From NCBI RefSeq assembly GCF_048548695.1, contig NZ_JBLYIF010000019.1: a stretch of 38,267 bases of DNA; one strand, written 5' to 3'. Origin of the DNA: Neptuniibacter sp048548695 (GTDB taxonomy: Bacteria; Pseudomonadota; Gammaproteobacteria; Pseudomonadales; Balneatricaceae). A program made the translations under genes and the position numbers. This document shows positions 1-7,152 of the stretch, in pieces. Positions within the stretch are counted from its first letter, which is position 1; each line of letters begins with the position of its first letter. Under the pieces are notes generated by a model. That model was not told the origin of the DNA. It saw only the letters and a list, made by a program, of their open reading frames with translations, and searched no databases.

Positions 1-180
1 GCTGCACAAGGCCACCAACATCTCTACGTCAGCAAAAAAAGTAAGCAATCACAAACTTCAACGGCCATTAAAACATTGGAACAGGATCACCGAGTAGAGG
101 AGATCGCCCGAATGCTGGGCGGCATCGATATCACCGAAACATCCTTGCAGCATGCCCGTGAAATGCTGACCTGCCAGTAA
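1..180 (+). CDS. recN: RecN, DNA repair ATPase (C-terminal 59 residues only)
   Basis: The frame is open from the window edge to a TAA stop. It contains AAQGHQHLYVSK and VEEIARMLGG followed by a helix ending in HAREMLTCQ, which matches the extreme C-terminus of RecN, an SMC-like ATPase that acts early in double-strand-break repair. Only the end of the ATPase head lobe is present, so no catalytic motif can be checked. The place next to divergent fur and bamE is the usual one in Pseudomonas-like genomes. The gene is cut by the window edge and is not truncated in itself as far as can be seen. Confidence 0.93.
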   Translation, partial: AAQGHQHLYVSKKSKQSQTSTAIKTLEQDHRVEEIARMLGGIDITETSLQHAREMLTCQ

Positions 181-190
181 CGCTGGCAAT

Positions 191-215
191 AAAAAACCCT
201 GCCAAGGCAGGGTTT
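191..215 (-). terminator. Rho-independent terminator of fur
   Basis: A perfect 10-bp inverted repeat (AAACCCTGCC / GGCAGGGTTT) has a run of six T on the minus strand directly after it. It lies between the converging recN and fur genes. On the plus strand the T tract is short, so it is mainly a fur terminator but may also end recN transcripts. Confidence 0.85.
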
Positions 216-233
216 GGAAAAACATGAGCTGGA

Positions 234-659
234 TTATTTTTTAACTTTATCACCCTGATAGACGCCGTACAGATAAATGGTACGGTCGGTCAGCGCAAAT
301 CCCATCTTGGTGGCAATCTCTTCAAGCAATTCATTCAGGCGCGGATCAGAAAACTCTTTAACGATGCCTGACTTCACACAGACGATGTGGTCATGCTCTT
401 CATCACGAGAGAGTTCAAATACGGAATGACCACCTTCAAAGTGGTGGCGCGTCACCAGACCGGCAGCTTCAAACTGTGTCAGCACGCGGTACACCGTCGC
501 CAGACCTACATCCTCGCCCAACTCCATCAGCATTTTATAGATAGCTTCAGCACTGAAGTGATCGCCCTCCTGGGCACGCTCAAGAATCTGATAAATCTTC
601 ACTCGCGGCAGGGTTACCTTGAGGCCGGCCTTGCGCAGTTCCTGATTTTCCAGTGGCAT
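234..659 (-). CDS. fur: Fur, ferric uptake regulator
   Basis: This 141-residue protein is a full-length Fur-family repressor: an N-terminal winged helix (LRKAGLKVTLPRVKIYQIL, DVGLATVYRVL) followed by a metal-binding dimerisation domain with HHFEGGHSVFEL and EEHDHIVC. Fur binds ferrous iron and represses iron-uptake genes. The E. coli protein has CxxC at the structural zinc site; here the motif reads CVKS, so the second cysteine is absent, as in several Pseudomonas-type Fur proteins that manage without it. The gene is read away from bamE, with the divergent promoter region at 660-840. A terminator follows it directly. The family call is very secure. Confidence 0.97.
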   Translation of the reverse strand: MPLENQELRKAGLKVTLPRVKIYQILERAQEGDHFSAEAIYKMLMELGEDVGLATVYRVLTQFEAAGLVTRHHFEGGHSVFELSRDEEHDHIVCVKSGIVKEFSDPRLNELLEEIATKMGFALTDRTIYLYGVYQGDKVKK

Positions 660-738
660 ATTATCTTCTCTATTTATAATTCAAATACAGCAGGCCATCT
701 ATCATGCCTGCCGCAGACAACCCCTTCACACACAGCCA

Positions 739-754
739 TAATTGCATGCAATTA
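739..754. promoter_or_regulatory. 16-bp perfect palindrome between fur and bamE
   Basis: TAATTGCATGCAATTA is perfectly self-complementary and lies about 80 bp upstream of the fur start and 87 bp upstream of bamE. It could be an operator for either divergent gene. It does not match the classical Fur box closely. A second imperfect inverted repeat (GCAGGCCAT / ATGCCTGC) lies at 691-712. Confidence 0.35.
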
Positions 755-840
755 CTACCCTACGGCTCCGGCCGGGGTTGTTCAGATGTGCTCGAGACTT
801 TATTATCCGGATTTCAGCTCAATAGTGAAGCGGAACTCGA

Positions 841-1188
841 ATGCAAACCAAACTCATTGTCCTTTTCTTCAGCCTCATCCTTGCCGGATGCTCCGGTTTT
901 CCTGGCGTCTACAAAATTGATGTTCCCCAGGGCAATGTAGTGACCCAGGACATGGTCGACCAACTACGCCCCGGCATGACTCACAATCAGGTACGCTATG
1001 TACTCGGCTCGCCGTTAGTCACCGATACTTTTCATCAAAATCGCTGGGACTATATCTACCGCAAGAAAACCGGCAAAACCGGTGAGATTGAACAATATCG
1101 TCTGGCGGTACTCTTCAGTGAAGGCAAACTCAGCAGCCTGGCTGGCTCTTTCCGCCCGGGCGCAGGTCCAACGCTCACCGAACAGTAA
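841..1188 (+). CDS. bamE: BamE (OmlA/SmpA), outer-membrane assembly lipoprotein
   Basis: This 115-residue lipoprotein belongs to the BAM complex, which inserts beta-barrel proteins into the outer membrane. The signal peptide ends in the lipobox LAGC with the lipidated Cys at residue 17. The mature part carries the family hallmarks GNVVTQDMVDQLRPGMTHNQ, the VLGSPLVTDTFH segment and NRWDYIYR. Length and motifs agree with the family. It is divergent from fur and convergent with rnfH, whose stop lies 11 bp away. The same fur-bamE pairing occurs in Pseudomonas. Start is at ATG 841 after a GGAAC sequence. Confidence 0.95.
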   Translation: MQTKLIVLFFSLILAGCSGFPGVYKIDVPQGNVVTQDMVDQLRPGMTHNQVRYVLGSPLVTDTFHQNRWDYIYRKKTGKTGEIEQYRLAVLFSEGKLSSLAGSFRPGAGPTLTEQ

Positions 1189-1199
1189 CAGGCAACGCG

Positions 1200-1496
1200 T
1201 TACGCGCTGCCCTTTTGCGCTTTTTTCTTCGCCGCACGCTTAGCGCGTGCTTCTTTAGGATCGGCGATTAAAGGACGATAGATCTCTACCCGCTGGCCCT
1301 CGGTCAGCACCGTGGTTTTCGGATCTTTCATCGCCTTACCAAAGATGCCCATCGGATCCTGATCGGGATCGATCTGCGGGAACACCTCAACAATGCCAGA
1401 TTTCATAACCGCTTCATAAGCGGTCGAGCCTTCTGTCACCTGCACCCTAATAATTTTTTGCTCAGTCGGCAGCGCGTAGGCCACTTCAACAATCAT
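1200..1496 (-). CDS. rnfH: RnfH-family protein (UPF0125)
   Basis: A ubiquitin-like small protein of 98 residues. MIVEVAYALPTEQKI and the GSTAYEAVMKSGI segment are typical of RnfH; the Lys/Ala-rich tail is also common in the family. Its biochemical role is unsettled. I place the start at ATG 1496 rather than the upstream TTG at 1508, because GAGG lies six bases before this ATG and E. coli RnfH begins similarly. The gene follows ratA with an 8-bp gap, the same pair as in E. coli, so the two are probably co-transcribed and translated in sequence. Confidence 0.9.
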   Translation of the reverse strand: MIVEVAYALPTEQKIIRVQVTEGSTAYEAVMKSGIVEVFPQIDPDQDPMGIFGKAMKDPKTTVLTEGQRVEIYRPLIADPKEARAKRAAKKKAQKGSA

Positions 1497-1504
1497 GTAA
1501 GACC

Positions 1505-1939
1505 TCAATTGTCATAGATCTGATCAGCCCGCTGGACAAAGGCATCCACCAGCGTAGTCGCCACCTGGTTAAATACTTTACTCATCGCCATAGCGGTCAA
1601 TTTTCCGGCAAAATCAAACGTCAGATTAAGGCTGACTTTACAGGCATCCTCACTCAGTGGCGAAAAATCCCAGCGGCCCTGAAATTGTGAAAACGGCCCT
1701 TCCACCAAGCTCAGCTCCATGATGCCAGGACGCTGCAAAAGGTTGCGGGTAGTAAAACTGTATTTAAGACCCGCTTTTGCCAAATGCAGGGTAGCCACCA
1801 GTTCTGTATTTGACTGGCTGACCAGCTCTGTAGCAGCACACCAAGGCAGGAAAGCAGGGTAGGCTTCTACATCATTCACCAGATCAAACATCTGCTCTGC
1901 ACTGTGCAGTACCAGTGCACTGCGTTCTACCCGGGTCAT
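1505..1939 (-). CDS. ratA: RatA, START/COQ10-like protein (ribosome-association toxin family)
   Basis: 144 residues matching the polyketide cyclase/START fold shared by RatA and Coq10: MTRVERSALVLHSAEQMFDL, VEAYPAFLPWCAAT, and a C-terminal helix NQVATTLVDAFVQRAD. E. coli RatA was reported to block 70S assembly when overproduced, while mitochondrial Coq10 binds ubiquinone; which role applies here cannot be decided from sequence. It is the first gene of a ratA-rnfH pair and lies directly downstream of the transporter gene in the same direction (15-bp gap), so it may share its transcript. Confidence 0.92.
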   Translation of the reverse strand: MTRVERSALVLHSAEQMFDLVNDVEAYPAFLPWCAATELVSQSNTELVATLHLAKAGLKYSFTTRNLLQRPGIMELSLVEGPFSQFQGRWDFSPLSEDACKVSLNLTFDFAGKLTAMAMSKVFNQVATTLVDAFVQRADQIYDN

Positions 1940-1954
1940 GCTGTCCGTTACGCC

Positions 1955-3319
1955 TTACTGTAGTTTTTCATACAGATTGAGAATAAAGATAATAGCTACC
2001 GCCACCGGGGCAATATAGCGCAGCGTAATATACCACGCTTTAAACCAGACAGCGTTGCCGATAGCCAGCTCATCCTGACTATGCACCTGCTTCATGAACC
2101 AACCTGCAAAGATGGCAATAAACAGCCCTCCCAACGGGAGCATGATATTGGCAGTGGTAAAGTCAAGAAAATCAAAAATAGTGAAACCCAACAATTTAAA
2201 GTCTGACAAGACATTAAATGAACCCAGCGCCGCCACACCCAAACACCAGATAATGATCCCCAAAACCAAACAAGATGGAATGCGATGCCAGCCAAAGCGT
2301 TCCGTTAGCCAGGCAGTTGCAGGCTCAACCAAAGAGATCGCCGAGGTCCAGGCTGCCAGCCCCACCAGCAGGAAGAACAAGAAACCAAAGACCTGACCAC
2401 CTGGCATCTGCCCAAACGCCACCGGCAAGGTAATGAACATCAGACCCGGCCCAGCCCCGGGGTCCAGTTGATTAGCAAACACTATGGGGAAGATCGCCAA
2501 ACCTGCAACCAGAGCCACCAGAGTGTCTAGGCCACCAATCATCAGTACCGAACCGCCAATCGAGGCCTTTTTCGGCATATAGGAGCCATACGCCATGATA
2601 GCCCCCATACCCAGCGACAACGTAAAAAATGAATGCCCCAGAGCCACCAACACACTCTGCATAGTCAGTTGATCCAAATTGAAGTCAAACATGAAAGACC
2701 AGCCACGCATAAAACTACCGGTCTGCATGGAATAAATCAGCAGAACAAAAAGCAGCACAAATAGCGCTGGCATCATGAACTTGACTGCATTTTCCAGGCC
2801 CTTGCGCACCCCGCCCATGATCACCAGCATCACCATGACCACAAAAACACTGTGCCAAATCATCAGGGTATCAAAGTCTGCCAGCAAGCCTTCAAACCGC
2901 TGCACAGCGCTCTCGCTGCCAATCGCCACCAGATCCCCAGCCCCCATACTTGCCAGGTAATACAACACCCAACCGGCTACCACAGAGTAGAACGAAAAGA
3001 TCATGAACCCCGCCAGCACCCCCAGCCAGCCAACCAGCGACCAGCGACCGGAGTGCCCGGATTCTGTTGCCACGTCCCGCATGGCATTAATAGGACTCTG
3101 CTGGCCACGGCGACCAATCATAACCTCAGCCATCATAATCGGAATGCCCACCAGCAAAATGCAGCACAGATAGACCAGAACAAAAGCACCCCCGCCATTT
3201 TCACCCGTGATATAGGGGAACTTCCAGATATTGCCCAACCCCACTGCGGAGCCGGTCGCAGCAAGTATAAAGATCCAGCGAGACCCCCATGATTCATGAA
3301 TTCTTTTGCGATCCGGCAT
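1955..3319 (-). CDS. Sodium-dependent transporter, NSS (SNF) family
   Basis: An integral inner-membrane protein of about 454 residues with 11-12 hydrophobic segments. The N-terminus has the NSS signature GSRWIFILAATGSAVGLGN followed by IWKFPYITGENGGGAF, where the unwound first helix binds Na+ and substrate. Bacterial members import amino acids or related compounds with sodium; the substrate is not predictable here. I use ATG 3319 as start because AGGAG lies ten bases before it. An in-frame ATG at 3347-3349 would add ten residues rich in Cys/Ser/Arg that do not look like the family. It is divergent from smpB, and insertion at this spot between ratA and smpB is not universal in relatives. Confidence 0.92.
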   Translation of the reverse strand: MPDRKRIHESWGSRWIFILAATGSAVGLGNIWKFPYITGENGGGAFVLVYLCCILLVGIPIMMAEVMIGRRGQQSPINAMRDVATESGHSGRWSLVGWLGVLAGFMIFSFYSVVAGWVLYYLASMGAGDLVAIGSESAVQRFEGLLADFDTLMIWHSVFVVMVMLVIMGGVRKGLENAVKFMMPALFVLLFVLLIYSMQTGSFMRGWSFMFDFNLDQLTMQSVLVALGHSFFTLSLGMGAIMAYGSYMPKKASIGGSVLMIGGLDTLVALVAGLAIFPIVFANQLDPGAGPGLMFITLPVAFGQMPGGQVFGFLFFLLVGLAAWTSAISLVEPATAWLTERFGWHRIPSCLVLGIIIWCLGVAALGSFNVLSDFKLLGFTIFDFLDFTTANIMLPLGGLFIAIFAGWFMKQVHSQDELAIGNAVWFKAWYITLRYIAPVAVAIIFILNLYEKLQ

Positions 3320-3473
3320 AGGCAAACAACTCCTGCTTCTTGCATGCATTTAGCTGAAAATATTCCACTTTTACGACAAAAAGTGCAATGCTCACGCTAA
3401 TTTAGCTGCTTGCCTGCCGCGTTAAACCGACCCTGCGTCCGCCTATTTGCTTTTATTGCATCAGCAGCCTCTA

Positions 3474-3479
3474 TATAAT
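3474..3479 (+). promoter_or_regulatory. smpB promoter -10 element, nine bases before the start codon
   Basis: A perfect TATAAT ends nine bases before the smpB ATG. Transcription from it would start at about the ATG itself, giving a leaderless or nearly leaderless mRNA. No Shine-Dalgarno sequence precedes the ATG (the bases are CGCCCGCC), which fits. The -35 region is poor. Confidence 0.5.
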
Positions 3480-3487
3480 CGCCCGCC

Positions 3488-3961
3488 ATGACCAAAAAGA
3501 AGAAAGCCCCCTCGGGCAACACCATCTGTCTCAACAAACGTGCACGCCACGAATACCTCATTGAGGATAAATTCGAAGCGGGCGTCGTCTTGGCTGGATG
3601 GGAGGTAAAAAGCCTGCGGGAAGGTCGCGCTCAACTGGTTGACTCCTATGTCATCCTTAAAAATGGCGAGGCCTGGTTGGTTGGTGCTCACTTCACACCG
3701 TTAAAAACCGCTTGTACTCATGTGGTTGCCGACCCGATACGGGATCGAAAACTGCTGTTGAACAAACGCGAAATTGACAACCTGATCGGTGCCACCCAAG
3801 CCAAAGGCTACACCTGTGTGGCACTGGCTCTGTATTGGAAACAGAACCGGGTCAAGTGTGAAATCGCATTGGTGAAAGGCAAGAAACTGCATGATAAACG
3901 TGCGACTGAAAAAGAGCGCGACTGGCAACGCCAGAAACAACGGGTTCTTGCCGCCAACTAA
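3488..3961 (+). CDS. smpB: SmpB, tmRNA-binding protein
   Basis: 157 residues, full length. SmpB delivers tmRNA to stalled ribosomes for trans-translation. Visible hallmarks: NTICLNKRARHEYLIEDKFE, GVVLAGWEVKSLREGRAQL, DSYVILKNGEAWLVGAHF, the KLLLNKREI segment and the basic C-terminal tail DKRATEKERDWQRQKQR that occupies the empty mRNA channel. The start at 3488 matches the usual SmpB N-terminus, although no ribosome-binding site precedes it. The gene lies 73 bp upstream of the tmRNA gene it serves. Confidence 0.97.
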   Translation: MTKKKKAPSGNTICLNKRARHEYLIEDKFEAGVVLAGWEVKSLREGRAQLVDSYVILKNGEAWLVGAHFTPLKTACTHVVADPIRDRKLLLNKREIDNLIGATQAKGYTCVALALYWKQNRVKCEIALVKGKKLHDKRATEKERDWQRQKQRVLAAN

Positions 3962-4034
3962 AACTTTCTTTTCCTATTCTGGTCATAACGTATGTGCTAG
4001 TCTGGCGCATCTGTGCCACTGGTGCAGACTATCT

Positions 4035-4392
4035 GGGGGTGACTTGGCTTCGACGCCGATTACAAAACCTTGGGTGCATGTCGTGAGTGTAGTGAATCAC
4101 GTAAATCCATTACTACACAGTTATAGTTGCTAACGACGATAACTACGCTCTAGCCGCTTAAGTCGGCTTGTGCCGAACTCTTAGGTGTCTGTAACTAGGA
4201 GGTTTTCGGTATCATTCGAGACAGAATCGCCCGGATGCCTTGCCTCAGGCTGAACGGTTAAAACTAAAGAGGCTCGCCCACAGCACCCTGGCTCTCGGGT
4301 CGCGACGGGTTAACGCAATAGAGAAGCCTAAACATGTAGAGCTTAGGGCGGAGGATTGACGGACGCGGGTTCGAACCCCGCCACCTCCACCA
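4035..4392 (+). ncRNA. ssrA: tmRNA (SsrA)
   Basis: A one-piece tmRNA of about 358 nt. The 5' end GGGGGUG pairs with CACCUCC before the 3' ACCA to form the acceptor stem, the 5' part continues ACUUGGCUUCGACG, and the T-arm GGGUUCGAACCCC is intact. The tag frame runs from 4129 to TAA at 4159-4161 and encodes ANDDNYALAA, one residue different from E. coli (ANDENYALAA). The 3' end doubles as attachment site for the neighbouring integrated element, which regenerates the tRNA-like end exactly, so function should be kept. Confidence 0.97.
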
Positions 4393-4397
4393 AATTC
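4379..4397 (+). other. attL, left attachment site of the integrated element
   Basis: The 3' tip of the tmRNA gene, CGCCACCTCCACCAAATTC, recurs with one base missing at 11243-11260. The integrase gene begins 188 bp further on. tmRNA 3' ends are well-known targets of tyrosine integrases. Confidence 0.75.
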
Positions 4398-4414
4398 CTT
4401 TCCTAGAAAGACCT

Positions 4415-4461
4415 AAGAGTACCGCAGAGCCTTGTAAATACAGGGCTCGCGGCCTACTCTT
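4415..4461 (+). terminator. Long hairpin just inside the element, likely terminator for tmRNA
   Basis: AAGAGTA (4415-4421) pairs with TACTCTT (4455-4461), with inner stems CCGC/GCGG and GAGCC/GGCTC and an A/T-rich loop. It is the first structure after the tmRNA 3' end on the element side and could end tmRNA transcription in place of the displaced chromosomal terminator. The T tract is weak. Confidence 0.45.
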
Positions 4462-4481
4462 ATTCCATCCTGTTCCATTCG

Positions 4482-4553
4482 ATACCCCCACTATCCAGAC
4501 CCATAAGGGGGTATATACGGGGGTATTTTACCCACTCAAAAACTGATACCCCC
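4482..4553. repeat. Four copies of GGGGGTAT, probable integrase arm sites (left end)
   Basis: The octamer occurs at 4507-4514 and 4519-4526 on the plus strand (12-bp spacing) and inverted at 4482-4489 and 4546-4553. The same pair with the same 12-bp spacing occurs at the right end. This is the arrangement expected of arm-type sites bound by the N-terminal domain of the integrase, and may also let the integrase control its own promoter. Confidence 0.6.
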
Positions 4554-4584
4554 AAATCAGCACTGCTTTGCATAGGGCCACGTT

Positions 4585-5814
4585 ATGCCGATGACAGCAA
4601 AAGAAGCTCAAGCAGCTACCGCCAAAGAAAAGGACTATAGGCTGCCTGACGAGAAAGGACTGTTCCTGTTCATCAAAAAGAACGGCGCTAAGTACTGGCG
4701 CATGAAATACCGCTACCACGGCAAAGAAAAGTTACTGGCCTTTGGCGTCTACCCCGAGATCAGCTTGAAGAAAGCCCGTGAGCTACGCGACAACGCCAGA
4801 TCATTACTGGCTGACGGTATTGACCCATCAGCGCACAAGAAAGCTCAGAAGGCCGCCCATAAGCTCACAACAGCAAACAGCTTTGCAGCAATCGCTCTTG
4901 AGTGGTTCGACACAAAGCAGAAAGATAAGACAGAGGGTTATCAGCGCCGGGTAAAACGCACTCTGGAGAAAGACCTGTTCCCACAGCTCGGGGAGTTATC
5001 CATCAATGACATTACCGCCCCCGCACTGCTGGCAACATTGCGAGGAATTGAAAAGCGAGGCGCAGTAGAAACCGCACACCGCACCAAACAGATTGCCGGT
5101 CAGATATTCCGCTATGCCATTGCCACAGGACGGGCAGAGCGAGATCCCACCCCCGACCTGAAAGGCGCGTTACAGTCGCCTACGGTTCGACACTTCACCG
5201 CAATTACAGAACCCAAAGAGGTAGGCCGATTAATGGTGGCTATAGAGCAGTTTCAGGGAACGCCAGTAGTCTCTGCCGCCCTAAAGCTCTCAGCCCTGTT
5301 CTTCTGTCGCCCTGGTGAACTAAGGCACCTGAAGTGGAGCGACATAAACCACGATGAACTGCGTATAGAGCTGGTGGCAGAGAAAACCCAGCAGCAGCAC
5401 ATCATTCCCCTTTGCAAACAGGCCATAGCTATTCTGGAAGAACTCCACCGGCTCACAGGCAACGGAGAGTATATTTTCCCCTCTGCCCGTGGTCGCAGTC
5501 GCTGTATGTCTGAAAACGCCATCAGGGTGGCTCTGAGAACGATGGGCTACGACAACGACACCATGACACCCCACGGCTTTAGAGCAATGGCCCGCACCCT
5601 GCTGGATGAACAACTAAACTACCGCATTGAATGGATCGAGCAGCAGCTTGCCCATGCTGTTAAGGATGCCAACGGCAGAGCCTACAACCGCACCAAACAC
5701 CTGGCGCAGCGTACCGAGATGATGCAACGCTGGGCCGACTACCTGGACCAGCTCAAGGCACAGGCTTTGGCTGGCAATGTGATAACCGCCAACTTTGGCA
5801 AGGCAGGGGTATAG
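4585..5814 (+). CDS. Tyrosine integrase, P4/DUF4102 type
   Basis: 409 residues. The N-terminal arm-binding domain (DUF4102-like, residues about 5-90) contains RLPDEKGLFLFIKKNGAKYW and RYHGKEKLLAFGVYPEISL. The core-binding helix bundle lies at about 100-190, and the catalytic domain carries R247 (RPGELRHLKW), H330 and R333 (HGFR), H357 (LAHAV) and the nucleophile Y367 (GRAYNRT). All catalytic residues are present, so it should be active. It would catalyse site-specific integration and, with an excisionase, excision at the tmRNA 3' end. It is read inward from attL, as in P4-like elements and PICIs. Confidence 0.95.
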   Translation: MPMTAKEAQAATAKEKDYRLPDEKGLFLFIKKNGAKYWRMKYRYHGKEKLLAFGVYPEISLKKARELRDNARSLLADGIDPSAHKKAQKAAHKLTTANSFAAIALEWFDTKQKDKTEGYQRRVKRTLEKDLFPQLGELSINDITAPALLATLRGIEKRGAVETAHRTKQIAGQIFRYAIATGRAERDPTPDLKGALQSPTVRHFTAITEPKEVGRLMVAIEQFQGTPVVSAALKLSALFFCRPGELRHLKWSDINHDELRIELVAEKTQQQHIIPLCKQAIAILEELHRLTGNGEYIFPSARGRSRCMSENAIRVALRTMGYDNDTMTPHGFRAMARTLLDEQLNYRIEWIEQQLAHAVKDANGRAYNRTKHLAQRTEMMQRWADYLDQLKAQALAGNVITANFGKAGV

Positions 5815-5815
5815 C

Positions 5816-6007
5816 ATGGCAACGGAGTTAGCAAGCGACACGCTGGGATGGAAAATCGACCGACTCGAATTTTATCTGAATCGCTGTTTTCAGGCGGAAT
5901 GTTCAGGCACGGGAATAACAAGAAACCAAGCAGTAATCTTACTGGCAGAGCTTGTGGACCAAGTAACAGAAATCAAAAGCCTATATGAGAAGTCATTGAG
6001 CGAATAA
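5816..6007 (+). CDS. Small hypothetical protein of the integrated element
   Basis: 63 residues from ATG 5816, one base after the integrase stop, with AGGGG at a good distance, so probably translated from the integrase mRNA. The sequence (LGWKIDRLEFYLNRCFQAE then a helix AVILLAELVDQVTEIKSLYE) is amphipathic and likely all-helical. I do not recognise a family. The location directly behind an integrase fits a small element-control protein, but that is only inference from position. Confidence 0.6.
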   Translation: MATELASDTLGWKIDRLEFYLNRCFQAECSGTGITRNQAVILLAELVDQVTEIKSLYEKSLSE

Positions 6008-6016
6008 AACCCGTTC

Positions 6017-6070
6017 TACAGCACCTAGGGTAGCTCCCGAACGCCTGTTCCCTGACAGGCTGGTGCTGTA
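6017..6070 (+). ncRNA. Predicted three-way-junction leader RNA
   Basis: TACAGCACC (6017-6025) is exactly complementary to GGTGCTGTA (6062-6070). Inside lie a second hairpin GCCTGT/ACAGGC (6043-6048/6055-6060, loop TCCCTG) and a small GGG/CCC stem (6028-6030/6036-6038). It lies in the 92-bp gap before the next start codon and has no T tract, so it is more likely a regulatory leader or small RNA than a terminator. Confidence 0.4.
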
Positions 6071-6099
6071 TCTCAGCAGGGAAGCATTAAGGGGATGCC

Positions 6100-6894
6100 A
6101 TGAACATAAACCTACCTGAATTCATCAGTGCCGAGAACTTTTATGAACTGACAAAAATACACCTGACTGATGCTGAGGGAATGACGTTTTATGTAAAAGT
6201 AGATGGCTGGATACATGCCTTCCATAAACAGCATCACAAGCAAAACAACCCTTTTTGGTGTGAAGATATATATGCAGATGGGTATCTGCAGATCAACTCC
6301 ATTGGACAGGAGCGCAATGTTTCAGACCCGGCTGCTCCTTATACAACCACATTTAGAACTGATTACATTGGCTGCTTTGGTAAAAACCACGGCCACATCG
6401 GAATCACCCACAGCATAATTGAAAAGCTATTCCCTGATGGCGAACCAAATCTTGAACATTTGATATTCAATTTTCACAAAAACAACATTATTTCCAGCTT
6501 TGGAAACCACAGCTATTGGTCATCAGACGGCATTCTAGGAATCTATTTTACAACAGAGGATCTTTGCCGTTTTTCAGATTCCAAGGGCATACCAAACATT
6601 AAAGAAAAAGTTAGAAAACTAAAAAAAACTAACGATATATCTGCAAAAAAGGATACGAGTGAACCCATCCTTGGTTTACACGCTAACACATCCCCACAGC
6701 TATTGGTTTTGCTGGAAACCAATAGTAAATTCTGGGAGCTATACGACCCTGAAGATCCATACACAGCACCACGTAAAGAGCAGGTTGTCCAGTGGCTGAT
6801 GGATAAGGGTTACAGCAAAAGTCTGGCCGAAAAAATGGACACTATTTTGAGGGATGGCAGGAGTCACCCTGGCGGAAGACCAGAAAACCCCTAA
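6100..6894 (+). CDS. Hypothetical protein of the integrated element, 264 residues
   Basis: Starts at ATG 6100 behind AAGGGG and ends just before a clear terminator. I do not recognise the N-terminal two thirds, which are rich in aromatic residues, His and Asn. A charged linker (about 165-190) leads to a compact C-terminal segment: SPQLLVLLETNSKFWELYDP, then KEQVVQWLMDKGYSKSLAEK and MDTILR. Such a tail resembles a small helical module found at the ends of various phage and island proteins, but I cannot name it. No signal peptide or membrane segment is seen. The coding sequence is visibly richer in A/T than its neighbours, suggesting a separate origin within the element. Confidence 0.7.
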   Translation: MNINLPEFISAENFYELTKIHLTDAEGMTFYVKVDGWIHAFHKQHHKQNNPFWCEDIYADGYLQINSIGQERNVSDPAAPYTTTFRTDYIGCFGKNHGHIGITHSIIEKLFPDGEPNLEHLIFNFHKNNIISSFGNHSYWSSDGILGIYFTTEDLCRFSDSKGIPNIKEKVRKLKKTNDISAKKDTSEPILGLHANTSPQLLVLLETNSKFWELYDPEDPYTAPRKEQVVQWLMDKGYSKSLAEKMDTILRDGRSHPGGRPENP

Positions 6895-6904
6895 GCCCCC
6901 TTTA

Positions 6905-6926
6905 CCCCTTTTCAAAAAGGGGTTTT
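6905..6926 (+). terminator. Rho-independent terminator after the 264-residue gene
   Basis: A perfect stem CCCCTTTT/AAAAGGGG with a two-base loop, followed by TTTTAT. It separates the integrase-side transcript from the alpA transcript. Confidence 0.8.
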
Positions 6927-6970
6927 ATCTGTTTCCCCTTCCAGAACACAGTAACCATTGCCCCATCAAA

Positions 6971-7152
6971 TCCACATAGGAAACGAGGGGTACACAATGA
7001 GCACCATACGACTACGACCTGCAGAAAATTGCCTAACCAACCTCAGCGAAAGTGAAATATCCCGCAAAATTGGGCACCTAACCCATCAGCTTTACCCTGC
7101 TTCCAATATCAACATAGGAAGCGAGGAGTAACCAATGACCACCAAACGACTA
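6971..7152 (+). repeat. 44-bp direct repeat covering two ribosome-binding sites and starts
   Basis: Positions 6971-7014 and 7109-7152 align without gaps at 37 of 44 bases. Each copy contains ACATAGGAA, a GAGG Shine-Dalgarno and an ATG followed by codons for S/T-T-I/K-R-L. The second copy starts alpA; the first starts a 44-codon frame. This looks like a local duplication of the alpA leader. Confidence 0.8.
6997..7131 (+). CDS. Possible 44-residue leader peptide upstream of alpA
   Basis: An ATG with a good GAGGGG Shine-Dalgarno opens a frame ending at TAA 7129-7131, four bases before the alpA ATG. The stop codon overlaps the repeated leader of alpA, so translation could couple into alpA. The peptide has an amphipathic middle (NLSESEISRKIGHLTHQLYP) and no recognisable domain. 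Its first residues mirror those of AlpA because the start region was duplicated. It may be a real small protein or a translation-control leader. Confidence 0.45.
   Translation: MSTIRLRPAENCLTNLSESEISRKIGHLTHQLYPASNINIGSEE

Noticed and set aside
387..920. 177-codon plus-strand frame over fur and the intergenic region
   Set aside because: It overlaps the certain fur gene on the other strand and bamE in another frame, and its translation has no domain-like character.
2094..3292. Several plus-strand frames across the NSS transporter gene
   Set aside because: They are antisense shadows of a clear membrane transporter and have low-complexity or erratic composition.
4264..4491. Minus-strand frame over the tmRNA 3' end
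   Set aside because: It lies on the tmRNA structure and the attachment site; the translated sequence is an artefact of the T-arm and repeats.
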